39,193 nt of DNA from Alphaproteobacteria bacterium (GTDB lineage: Bacteria > Pseudomonadota > Alphaproteobacteria > Rs-D84), in the NCBI GenBank assembly GCA_017427715.1, contig JAFRSF010000005.1:1-39193 (forward strand). Direction: 5' to 3'. This document shows positions 32,232-39,193 of the stretch, one piece after another. The notes under the pieces are model-generated. The model was not told the origin of the DNA. It ran no database searches and was given only the letters and a program-made list of their open reading frames with translations. The first letter of the stretch is position 1. The number at the start of each line of letters is the position of its first letter. A program made the position numbers and the translations under genes.

Positions 32232-32256
32232 AAATCGCCCTTTTGGGCGATTTTTT
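32231..32256. terminator. Bidirectional terminator after proS
   Basis: ATCGCCC (32234-32240) pairs with GGGCGAT (32245-32251) around TTTT, flanked by A and T tracts. Confidence 0.9.
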
Positions 32257-33004
32257 AATCTTCGCATGCCAACAAAATATTTTTTGTTAATGCAGTTTCT
32301 GTTGCACTGCGTGAATTTAATATAACACTATTTTTTGCACCCATTATAAAACATGCTGCAATCCACGTTCCAAGAACTGTTACCGATTTAAATATTGCAT
32401 TTCCTGTGTTGATATTATCAACAACAATTATGTCTGCTGATTTGCCGGTTAAATGTTTTTCGTTACGAACATTTAAATCGAGCGCAACATCCAATTGTTC
32501 TATGCGCAATGTATTTTCTGGAAATTCATTTACATGTGTGGCATACCAAGAATGTAATAACGGTGATATTTTTGTATTTGTATCCCCACCCGCAGATATA
32601 AGCGATATAAACGGCGCATGGCCTTTGTCAAAAGATTTATGATACAACGAAACAGCATTCTGTATAATATGTGTTAACTGATTTTCATCAGGCGTTGGTA
32701 TACATGCTGCATCAGTTAAAATAAATGGATTATGTTTCCCAGATTTATCAAAAAATATTCCACAATGTGTTAAAAAAAACTTTTCACCATTATTTAATTT
32801 TTTATTAATAGCAATTATTTGACGCAAAAAATCATCAGAATGAATATCACATTTCATCAATATTGTATCACCATCTATATTTGGCATTTCATTGCTATCT
32901 GAAAAACGTTCCCAGCCAATTATATCAGTGTTTTCATGCATAGCATTTTCGATTGCATTTTTATATTTATCACTAACATCACCAAAACATAAAATTTTTT
33001 TCAT
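32255..33004 (-). CDS. Phosphate acyltransferase-like protein (Pta/Ptb fold), shortened
   Basis: The C-terminal half matches phosphate acetyl/butyryltransferases: SADIIVVDNINTGNAIFKSVT, then FIMGAKNSVILNSRSATETALTKN, where the Asn-x-Gly-Asn-x-x-x-Lys-Ser core and the Ser-Arg-Ser motif hold phosphate and CoA in the active enzymes. The N-terminal 130 residues are less recognisable, and the total of 249 is shorter than the 300-330 usual for Ptb and Pta, so activity is uncertain. I use the ATG at 33004, with AAAGGAT seven bases ahead, not a TTG one codon earlier. No acetate kinase gene is adjacent. Confidence 0.75.
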   Translation of the reverse strand: MKKILCFGDVSDKYKNAIENAMHENTDIIGWERFSDSNEMPNIDGDTILMKCDIHSDDFLRQIIAINKKLNNGEKFFLTHCGIFFDKSGKHNPFILTDAACIPTPDENQLTHIIQNAVSLYHKSFDKGHAPFISLISAGGDTNTKISPLLHSWYATHVNEFPENTLRIEQLDVALDLNVRNEKHLTGKSADIIVVDNINTGNAIFKSVTVLGTWIAACFIMGAKNSVILNSRSATETALTKNILLACED

Positions 33005-33070
33005 CAATCTATCCTTTGTATACGCTTAGGCATCTTAGCAAAATATAAATGTTTTTATCAAATGTTTTTT

Positions 33071-33081
33071 TATGGTATAAT
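33071..33081 (+). promoter_or_regulatory. Extended -10 promoter of ldh
   Basis: TATGGTATAAT contains an extended element and perfect TATAAT (33076-33081); the -35 is weak. Confidence 0.6.
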
Positions 33082-33109
33082 TACGGAGAACATAATCAGG
33101 AGAGAATCA

Positions 33110-34039
33110 ATGAAAATTGCAATTATTGGTGTGGGGTCTGTTGGATCAGCGGTTGCAACTGCTGTACAAAATACTGGATTAGCGCAAGAAATTGTTTTAT
33201 TTGACCGTGATGGTATTCGTGCCAGAGCTGCCGCAGAAGATTTGGGACACGCATCTGCTTTTTCTTTTGACATCAAAATCAGTGCAGTTAGTACATATCG
33301 TTCAATTCGTGGTTCAGAAATTGTTATCATTGCGGCTGGTGCAAATCAAAAACCGGGCGAAACACGTAATGATTTATTGCACAGAAACGCAGATGTAATT
33401 TCTGATATCATTCCAAAAGTTATGGAAAATATTGATGCAAAAAATGTTAAAATTATTGTATTAACAAATCCTTTGGATGTTATGGTTATGTTAGCACAAA
33501 AATTATCGCGATTGCCCGCAAATCGTGTCATTGGAACAGGTACAATGCTGGATTCTGCACGCTTTAAAATTATATTATCAAGACAATTGGGGATATCTAC
33601 ACGATCAATAACTTCGTATGTATTGGGTGAACACGGGGATTCTTCTGTGATAAATTGGTCTGCTGTAAATATTGGTGGAATTGCATTAGATGATTTTTGT
33701 AAACAAGCAAAAATATCCCTGCCCCAGACAACCCGCAAAACAATTGAACACCGTGTCAGAAATGCTGCATACGAAATTATCAAAGGACGTGGCGCAACAT
33801 GGGACGGCATAGGTGCCGCAGTCGCAGATTTATTGTATGCAATTGTAAACGATGAAAAACGTATATTAACTGTTTCAACAGTTGACGGTATAGGCAAAAA
33901 TGCCGTTGCTATGTCTTTGCCACGTGTTATTGGCAACAAAGGAGTGATTATGAATTTGCGTTCCAAAACAACTGTAGACGAATCAAACGAATTACGCAAA
34001 AGCGCCAAGGTTATTCGTAAAAACTTTGATTTATTGTAA
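33110..34039 (+). CDS. ldh: L-lactate dehydrogenase
   Basis: LDH reduces pyruvate to lactate with NADH, regenerating NAD in fermentation. The Rossmann start IAIIGVGSVGSAVA, the specificity loop AGANQKPGETR (Gln, as in LDH, where malate dehydrogenase has Arg), TNPLDVM, GTGTMLDSARFK, and the catalytic His in GEHGDSS are all present. I use the ATG at 33110 (309 residues), preceded by CAGGAGAG; an upstream in-frame ATG at 33062 lies over the promoter. It is typical of a fermentative lifestyle. A hairpin immediately downstream may end the transcript or control the next gene. Confidence 0.95.
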   Translation: MKIAIIGVGSVGSAVATAVQNTGLAQEIVLFDRDGIRARAAAEDLGHASAFSFDIKISAVSTYRSIRGSEIVIIAAGANQKPGETRNDLLHRNADVISDIIPKVMENIDAKNVKIIVLTNPLDVMVMLAQKLSRLPANRVIGTGTMLDSARFKIILSRQLGISTRSITSYVLGEHGDSSVINWSAVNIGGIALDDFCKQAKISLPQTTRKTIEHRVRNAAYEIIKGRGATWDGIGAAVADLLYAIVNDEKRILTVSTVDGIGKNAVAMSLPRVIGNKGVIMNLRSKTTVDESNELRKSAKVIRKNFDLL

Positions 34040-34069
34040 AAGAAATCAATCTTATGGAATAAAAAAGAC

Positions 34070-34110
34070 CCCCTGATATTATGTTAGGCAAACAATATCA
34101 GGGGATTTTT
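34070..34110 (+). terminator. Hairpin at the ldh 3' end that also encloses the next gene's ribosome site
   Basis: CCCCTGATATT (34070-34080) pairs with AATATCAGGGG (34094-34104) in a perfect 11-base-pair stem, followed by ATTTTT. It looks like an intrinsic terminator. The AGGGG of its right arm is also the only ribosome site for the ATG at 34111, so when transcribed the site is sequestered. Confidence 0.8.
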
Positions 34111-34416
34111 ATGCCGATTCAAGATATCACTTTTGAAAAATCAGATGACGGTTGCCATATTTATGCGCTGTGTCATGGTAAAATAATCGGCAGCATATTT
34201 TTTGTAAAAATCGGTGATGATAAAATTATGATTTCAGAGTCAGAAATAGAACCTGATTATAAAAATGAAAACATAGAATTATATTTAACAGAACAAATTA
34301 TAAATATGGCTCGTACACAACATCGAAAAGTTATAACTATATGTCCATATATCTTGGAAATATTCAAAAATCATCCGGAATTTGACGATGTTAGATTGTT
34401 GAATAACGGATTATAA
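34111..34416 (+). CDS. Small GNAT acetyltransferase (YjdJ-like)
   Basis: This 101-residue protein resembles the short single-domain GNAT group (YjdJ/GTLF3-like): ITFEKSDDGCHIYALCHGKIIGSIFFVK, a central ISESEIEPDYKNENIELYLTEQIINMARTQHRKV, then CPYILEIFKNHPEFDDV, where other members have a conserved Cys-Pro-x-x and His-Pro-x-Tyr/Phe. The glycine-rich acetyl-CoA loop is degenerate (YKNENIE). I use the ATG at 34111 instead of one at 34081, which lies in the loop of the upstream hairpin and has no ribosome site. Confidence 0.75.
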   Translation: MPIQDITFEKSDDGCHIYALCHGKIIGSIFFVKIGDDKIMISESEIEPDYKNENIELYLTEQIINMARTQHRKVITICPYILEIFKNHPEFDDVRLLNNGL

Positions 34417-34451
34417 AAAAAGCACCGCCACAAGATAGCATCTTGTGGCGG
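34415..34451 (-). terminator. Terminator of the minus-strand gene at 34486
   Basis: CCGCCACAAGAT (34425-34436) and ATCTTGTGGCGG (34440-34451) form a perfect 12-base-pair stem with a three-base loop. On the minus strand it is followed by TGC and T7 (34421-34415). A second small hairpin, TTCCGT/ACGGAA, lies at 34463-34477. Confidence 0.88.
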
Positions 34452-34485
34452 GACCCCCTTCCTTCCGTTAGACGGAAACTGTTGT

Positions 34486-34821
34486 TTATGCAGCCATACG
34501 GTTTGTTGATTTTGATTCCGTATTTTGAGCATCCATAATTTTCTTTGCCTCTGCAAAAACCATTTCTTTGACACGCAAAGCCAAAACTGACGTTTCCAAA
34601 CTTTCAGCTGCGACATCAAAATTATCAGTTCTGATTTGCAATGAAACATAGGCACCAATTAATGCAGGACGTGATAAATCTTCAATTGAACGTGGTGCAT
34701 TGTTTTTGCCAATATGTAATTCATCACTAAGTGACACAATCTGACGATCTGCATTAACCCATACTGTCGTGGTCAGAACTTTATTCAGGGCAATCATTAT
34801 TTCTTTGATATTTTTTGGCAT
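34486..34821 (-). CDS. Small helical protein of unknown function
   Basis: The 111-residue protein has a very strong ribosome site (AAGGGGGG) and a strong terminator, so it is probably well expressed. The body is helical with a hydrophobic core (IMIALNKVLTTTVWVNADRQIVSL, AALIGAYVSLQ), followed by a long charged helix and a Ser/Thr/Asn tail. There are no cysteines, no signal peptide and no family that I recognise. It is transcribed alone, opposite to the small GNAT gene. Confidence 0.75.
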   Translation of the reverse strand: MPKNIKEIMIALNKVLTTTVWVNADRQIVSLSDELHIGKNNAPRSIEDLSRPALIGAYVSLQIRTDNFDVAAESLETSVLALRVKEMVFAEAKKIMDAQNTESKSTNRMAA

Positions 34822-35162
34822 GTGGTTTCCCCCCTTTCGTTAGTTGTTTTTTAGAAAAAACCCTATTTTTTGTATTTACTGGTGTATTTACAAATTTTAT
34901 TTTTAGATTTTTTCTTGTTTTTGTTTTTTGCCAGATTTCCGGTTTTATTCAGATTTCTGCCGTTCTAATTTGTTTTCTCCTTGTCTATACAAACATCTTA
35001 GAACAAAAACGAATCGCTGGTCAAGTATAAAATGAAAGGTTTTTCGATTTATTTAAAAAAACGCAGATTTGTAATGCAAAAAATCACCACTAAATCAATT
35101 TTTTCTGCTTGTAAAAATATGGCTGCTGTGATAAAATTGTATTCATAAGGAAGGATTTACCA
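34822..35162. other. Gap of 341 bases between divergent genes
   Basis: T-rich sequence with no supported gene: a 71-codon plus-strand frame (34815-35030) has no ribosome site and reads as Phe-rich translation of T runs. The gap contains the upstream regions of both flanking genes and the promoter at 35109-35137. Confidence 0.6.
35109..35137 (+). promoter_or_regulatory. Promoter of the 848-residue secreted protein
   Basis: TTGTAA (35109-35114) and TAAAAT (35132-35137) are 17 bases apart, with TGTGA before the -10 as an extended element. Confidence 0.6.
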
Positions 35163-37709
35163 GTGAAAAGATTTATTGCTGTGTTAAGTGGATTGTTGGT
35201 GTTACCTGCTTTTGCAGAGGTCGCACCTGTGTATTACGATGAAATTGTGGAATATACTGATGACATGTTAAATGAATCAGATGTTCAAAACGATGAAGTT
35301 GAACAGGAAAAAACGGTCACACAACAACCGAAAATTATTCAACGCAATGTCGCAGGACGTTCCGTTTCACGTGTGACATCGGCTGGTAATAATACTGCTT
35401 CACGTACAAACACAACAACACGTGCGGTTGCCGCATCGCCCAGAACGGCACAACAAACATCACGCGGCACGGTTTCAAGAACAGCAAAGACGCAAAATGC
35501 GACCCCCACAAGAACAGCGGTTGTATCGCGTTCACGTGCGAACACATCACGCACAGCAACAGTATCCGCCCGTAACAGCACTTCCAACAAAGCGACTGTG
35601 GCACGTGTCAGTGCAACAGGTGATGTAATTCCTGGGGTTAGAAATGTTAGCACAAACGTTTCTAAAACTTTGACTGATTCTGGTGATCCTCTATATATTT
35701 CAAGCACGGCGCGCGTTGGGGTTAACCGTCGTTCTGCTTCACGTAATGCCACATTGGGTACCGGTACACCTGTGATTACCAGCGAAGATATTTCTGATAC
35801 AACTTCTACATTGACTAATTTGGCGGAACTGACCGATTATTGCAAGGCACAATATGCGCAATGTATGGATAATTACTGTAATGTTTTAGATGAAAATCAA
35901 GGCAGATGTTCTTGTTCTGCAAACATCAAAACATACGAAAAAACAGAACAATCTTTGGCGGCGATAACTGAAAGTTTCCAAGATGTTGTTCAAAAAATTA
36001 AATATATTGGATTGACAACTGCCCAGATAGAAGCATTGTTTGCAGAAACAGAGGCCGAATTGGCAATGAAATCTAATTCTGATACGTCAACATTGAAAAA
36101 CAGTTTGGATGCAATTAAGAAAAAAATTGTTGATGTGTCGGCTGGTAAAACATCTACTGGTTTAACAGATGGTTTATCATTTGATATGTCTGGATTGTTG
36201 GATACTGATTTTTCTGGGACATTTGATTTAAATTCATTTTTGGGTACATCCAAAGTGAACAGTCAACGTGGAACAGCTTTGTTCAATACGGCAACACAAC
36301 GTTGCAGAACTGCTGTATTGAATTCTTGCGTGAACCAGGGTATTGATGCAAACGTAATTACTAATTCCTATGATTTGGCGATTGATAAGCAATGCGTTGA
36401 ATACGAACACAGTTTGAACGAAGCGAACACAGAAATGCGAAACAATGTCAGAAATGCCCAAAACATTTTACAACAGGCGCGTTTATTGCTGGCACAACAA
36501 AAAAATGCGTATGATTTACGTGGCTGTGTTGCTGCATTGGATGAATGTATGCAAGACGAATATGTTTGCGGTGATGATTACGAATTATGTCTGGATCCAA
36601 CTGGCAAATATTTGGCCAAAGGTGCAGTTGTAAAGGGTGGCACACCTGGTGTTGCAGGTGGTTCAGCCAGAAATCAAACGGATATAAATCCGACTAATAT
36701 GAGTAAATGGGTATCATGTGGTATGTACGGCTTGTATTCCGTATGGGATTATGGTGATGCTACTAATACTACCTGCATTTGCTCTACAACGGGTTGTACA
36801 GGTGATAGCAATGCATGGGGAAACGGAACAGGTGAAAACTTGAATGAATATGTTAACAAGAAAGTTGATGCCTGGAAAAGTAATTACGATTATAAAAAAT
36901 GGGGTTCATCGGATCAAAAGGATATGGCAACATTTTTATTACGGCGTATTGGATATATAGATACCAAAGAAGATAAATCTTATGGTATGTGTGCAAACGT
37001 TATGAAACAATGTCAAGATTACACGTTTGACAGTCAGCAATCTAATAAAAAATATTTGCCTGATAATGAAGTTGTTCGTCAATATCTGGTTTTGGCATCA
37101 ACCAAAATTAAGTTAAAACAAGACGAAATATTGTCAGATTATGCTGAAACATGTTGGACTGATGTATATTCATGTTTATCAACAAATAATTATGATGAAG
37201 AAAACCCGACCAATGTGGCATCCAGAACGGCTGTAAATGCATGTCGTGGTGATGTTGCTACCTGTATGTCTGTGACAGGATTTCAACCTGCTGATAATGA
37301 TTCTTTGACTTTGGCTGCCATGACGGACTGGGTTGCTGCTAAACTGATTTCTTGCGCTGAAGGTGAATATTTGTCTTGGTCGAATAATGATACCCCAGAA
37401 TCCGCACCAGGGATTAGCACGGGCAGTACCACCCCGCGCATATTGAAAAATGTCCAATGTAAAACCTGCCCATGGGCGATTTGTGCAGGGGTTGATGATG
37501 CTAATTATACAGCATATACTGCGTGTAGTACTACGGCAACAACTGTTGGTTCTGACACCGTATTTGCTATCAGGTTGAAATCCAGTGGTGGTCAGGTAAC
37601 ACAGTGTTCTTGCCCAGATGGTTTTCATGAAGTTATATCCAGTAGCGAAAATACATGTCCTTACGAAGATTGCGAAGAAGATTTTAAATGTGAACCAGAC
37701 GATGAGTAA
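35163..37709 (+). CDS. Large secreted cysteine-rich protein of unknown function
   Basis: The 848-residue protein starts with GTG, behind AAGGAAGG. A signal peptide ends PAFA (about residue 18). Residues 60-200 are low-complexity Thr/Ser/Arg/Asn/Ala, probably a flexible basic linker. From about 225 come many cysteines (about 32 in all), beginning DYCKAQYAQCMDNYCNVL and GRCSC, then a helical part (residues 255-430), and C-terminal modules with CICSTTGC, CKTCPWAIC, CSCPDGF and CPYEDCEE. The Cys spacing is irregular, so it is not a simple repeat family. It is exported and must form many disulfides. I know no family. It is expressed alone and no terminator is evident. Confidence 0.85.
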   Translation: MKRFIAVLSGLLVLPAFAEVAPVYYDEIVEYTDDMLNESDVQNDEVEQEKTVTQQPKIIQRNVAGRSVSRVTSAGNNTASRTNTTTRAVAASPRTAQQTSRGTVSRTAKTQNATPTRTAVVSRSRANTSRTATVSARNSTSNKATVARVSATGDVIPGVRNVSTNVSKTLTDSGDPLYISSTARVGVNRRSASRNATLGTGTPVITSEDISDTTSTLTNLAELTDYCKAQYAQCMDNYCNVLDENQGRCSCSANIKTYEKTEQSLAAITESFQDVVQKIKYIGLTTAQIEALFAETEAELAMKSNSDTSTLKNSLDAIKKKIVDVSAGKTSTGLTDGLSFDMSGLLDTDFSGTFDLNSFLGTSKVNSQRGTALFNTATQRCRTAVLNSCVNQGIDANVITNSYDLAIDKQCVEYEHSLNEANTEMRNNVRNAQNILQQARLLLAQQKNAYDLRGCVAALDECMQDEYVCGDDYELCLDPTGKYLAKGAVVKGGTPGVAGGSARNQTDINPTNMSKWVSCGMYGLYSVWDYGDATNTTCICSTTGCTGDSNAWGNGTGENLNEYVNKKVDAWKSNYDYKKWGSSDQKDMATFLLRRIGYIDTKEDKSYGMCANVMKQCQDYTFDSQQSNKKYLPDNEVVRQYLVLASTKIKLKQDEILSDYAETCWTDVYSCLSTNNYDEENPTNVASRTAVNACRGDVATCMSVTGFQPADNDSLTLAAMTDWVAAKLISCAEGEYLSWSNNDTPESAPGISTGSTTPRILKNVQCKTCPWAICAGVDDANYTAYTACSTTATTVGSDTVFAIRLKSSGGQVTQCSCPDGFHEVISSSENTCPYEDCEEDFKCEPDDE

Positions 37710-37769
37710 CCTGAACGAACATCCGGTACTTTCTGGTATGCTAATGCAAAAAACACGAAGAAACTATAA

Positions 37770-37825
37770 GTTTTTGTAATATAATACAAAAAAAACTTGC
37801 TAATTTGATGTTTTTGTAATACAAT
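37770..37825 (+). repeat. Two direct repeats before the DUF4143 gene
   Basis: GTTTTTGTAATATAAT (37770-37785) and GTTTTTGTAATACAAT (37810-37825) differ by one base and start 40 bases apart. The second includes the -10 box, so the pair may be an operator or a duplicated promoter. Confidence 0.6.
37797..37825 (+). promoter_or_regulatory. Promoter of the DUF4143 ATPase
   Basis: TTGCTA (37797-37802) and TACAAT (37820-37825) have a 17-base spacer. Confidence 0.55.
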
Positions 37826-37854
37826 GTCGTTGTACATAGCAAGGTGAAACAAAC

Positions 37855-39102
37855 ATGAAATTAATAGAACGTCCGTTGTATATGAAAAAATTGTATACCT
37901 GGAAAGACAAGCATATGGTCAAAATATTGACTGGTGTTCGGCGTTGTGGTAAATCAACTTTGTTTCAAATGTTTAAGAATGAATTGCGTGCAAGTGGTAT
38001 ACCAGACAATCGCATAATAACTTTGAATATGGAAGACCCACATAATTCAGACCTGTTAGATTGGCACAAATTGTACGATTATATAGATGCCAAGTTAATC
38101 AAAGGGCAAAAAAATTATGTTTTCATAGATGAAATACAAACTGTGAAAGATTTTCAGCGTGCGGCAGATGGTTTATTCATAAACGAAAATGTTGATTTAT
38201 ATTTGACTGGTTCAAATTCGCATTTTCAATCTGGTGAATGGGCAACCATGTTAACTGGTCGATACATAGAAATACACGTATTACCCCTGTCATTCAAAGA
38301 ATATGTTTCTGCATACCCATTTGTTGCAACCAAAGAAACAATGTATCAAAAATATCTAGAAACCACGGGGTTTCCGGCTGTTTTAACCATGCATGATGAC
38401 AAAGATTTTGATAAAATGGCTGTCCGTGACTATGTGAATGCTATATATAATACGATTGTTTTAAAAGATGTTGCTGAAAACAAAAAAATACGCGATATAA
38501 GTCGTCTGGATCGTATTTTACGTTTTATGGCCGACCAAGCCGGTAATACAACATCCATAAAAAGAATATCTGATATTTTAACCAGTGATGGTCTGCCCAT
38601 AGAATCGCATACTGTGGAATCATATTTGGATGCTTTTCTGGATAGTTATTTGTTGTACAAAGTAAAACGTTATGATATCAAAGGTGCAAACATACTGCGA
38701 ACTATGGATAAATATTATATGGTTGATGTAGGTTTTTTGCGTGTGATGATGGATAAACGACCACTGTCGGATTTTGGGCATTTATTAGAAAATGTTGTTT
38801 ATCTAGAACTGTTACGTCGTGGATACAAAGTTTATATCGGTAAATCAGATGTATTTGATTCGAAACAATCTAAGATGGTCAGCAAAGAGATAGATTTTGT
38901 TGCCATTGGTCCAAATGGTCCAGAATATTATCAGGTTGCAGAAACTGTAAAGGACAAAGATACATTTGAACGTGAAATCGGTGCATTGGATGGTATACGC
39001 GACCATAACCCAAAATATCTGTTGACGACAGATGCTGTTCCTGAAACTAATTACAAAGGAATTCAACAAATAAATGTATTTGATTGGTTGTTAAAAGATT
39101 AA
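37855..39102 (+). CDS. AAA-type ATPase with DUF4143 C-terminal domain
   Basis: The 415-residue protein has Walker A GVRRCGKST (residues 27-35), Walker B VFIDE (89-93), and a sensor-like DLYLTGSN. The second half is the DUF4143 domain: a winged-helix part (ISRLDRILRFMADQAGN, TVESYLDAFLDSYLL) and a C-terminal segment resembling a restriction-endonuclease-like fold (ENVVYLELLRRGYKVY ... EIDFVA ... YYQVAETV). In that fold the usual E-x-K catalytic lysine is not present here, so nuclease activity is doubtful. Such ATPases occur in many copies in gut bacteria and archaea; their role is unsettled. CAAGGTG precedes the ATG. Confidence 0.92.
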   Translation: MKLIERPLYMKKLYTWKDKHMVKILTGVRRCGKSTLFQMFKNELRASGIPDNRIITLNMEDPHNSDLLDWHKLYDYIDAKLIKGQKNYVFIDEIQTVKDFQRAADGLFINENVDLYLTGSNSHFQSGEWATMLTGRYIEIHVLPLSFKEYVSAYPFVATKETMYQKYLETTGFPAVLTMHDDKDFDKMAVRDYVNAIYNTIVLKDVAENKKIRDISRLDRILRFMADQAGNTTSIKRISDILTSDGLPIESHTVESYLDAFLDSYLLYKVKRYDIKGANILRTMDKYYMVDVGFLRVMMDKRPLSDFGHLLENVVYLELLRRGYKVYIGKSDVFDSKQSKMVSKEIDFVAIGPNGPEYYQVAETVKDKDTFEREIGALDGIRDHNPKYLLTTDAVPETNYKGIQQINVFDWLLKD

Positions 39103-39193
39103 ATATCGCATATTTTTATGTATCTGTACGCAATTTTTATAATGATGTACATGCCATAGATTCGGGCAGTACCATCCCACGCCAATTAACAAA
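39103..39193. other. Window end, no feature
   Basis: The last 91 bases are AT-rich after the ATPase stop. I see no terminator or start of a further gene. Confidence 0.5.

Noticed and set aside
34815-35030. 71-codon hydrophobic plus-strand frame
   Set aside because: It has no ribosome site and is Phe-rich translation of T-rich noncoding sequence, overlapping the start of a well-supported minus-strand gene.
37702-37779. 25-codon frame overlapping the end of the large Cys-rich gene
   Set aside because: It has no ribosome site, no recognisable content and runs into the repeats before the next promoter.

Overview
The window is AT-rich bacterial chromosome with about 34 protein genes, three tRNA genes, short intergenic gaps and recognisable sigma-70-like promoters. 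The gene set points to an alphaproteobacterium: a short (429-residue) prolyl-tRNA synthetase without the usual insertion domain, an olsB-olsA ornithine-lipid pair, an IHF-alpha subunit, a CvpA-family protein, and opacity-type outer-membrane barrels ending in phenylalanine. Low GC, many secreted cysteine-rich proteins of unknown family, GC-rich dispersed hairpin repeats and a DUF4143 ATPase suggest an uncultured, host- or gut-associated lineage. That placement is inference, not a database result. There is no phage, insertion sequence, CRISPR array or rRNA operon.

Layout. 1-4645: a large lysine-rich protein of unknown function; then on the minus strand an APH-like kinase, birA with an overlapping winged-helix regulator, and a small secreted protein. 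4727-9067: tRNA-Ser and a small protein, a Nudix hydrolase, two GNAT acetyltransferases, lgt, a BAX-inhibitor-1 family membrane protein and a 59-residue 2[4Fe-4S] ferredoxin. 9131-17548: glycyl-tRNA synthetase (single-chain type), an uncharacterised minus-strand pair, two outer-membrane barrels, a glycine-zipper secreted protein, a structured repeat element, trhP and tRNA-Thr. 17572-22516: an envelope region with a cvpA operon, a thioredoxin-like protein with a hidden frameshifted membrane tail, a secreted Cys-rich protein, a cluster of GC-rich hairpins, and two convergent near-duplicate lipoprotein genes with different repeat numbers. 22517-26415: a small Cys-containing membrane protein, tRNA-Arg, IHF alpha, an M13 peptidase and hemW. 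26511-32231: an outer-membrane barrel with an MltB-type transglycosylase, then olsB-olsA-proS. 32255-39102: a phosphotransacylase-like protein, L-lactate dehydrogenase, a small GNAT whose ribosome site is buried in a hairpin, an unknown small protein, an 848-residue secreted Cys-rich protein, and a DUF4143 ATPase.

How the genes fit together. Much of the window builds or services the envelope: Lgt for lipoprotein acylation, ornithine lipids, barrels, a lytic transglycosylase, an exported redox protein, and secreted Cys-rich proteins that would need disulfide handling. The rest is housekeeping: tRNAs and their synthetases, tRNA modification, biotin ligase and nucleoid protein. The strongest candidates for something undescribed are the A9 frameshift that would turn a periplasmic thioredoxin-like protein into a membrane-anchored one, the mirror-image repeat lipoprotein pair, the structured dispersed repeats, and the set of secreted Cys-rich proteins.
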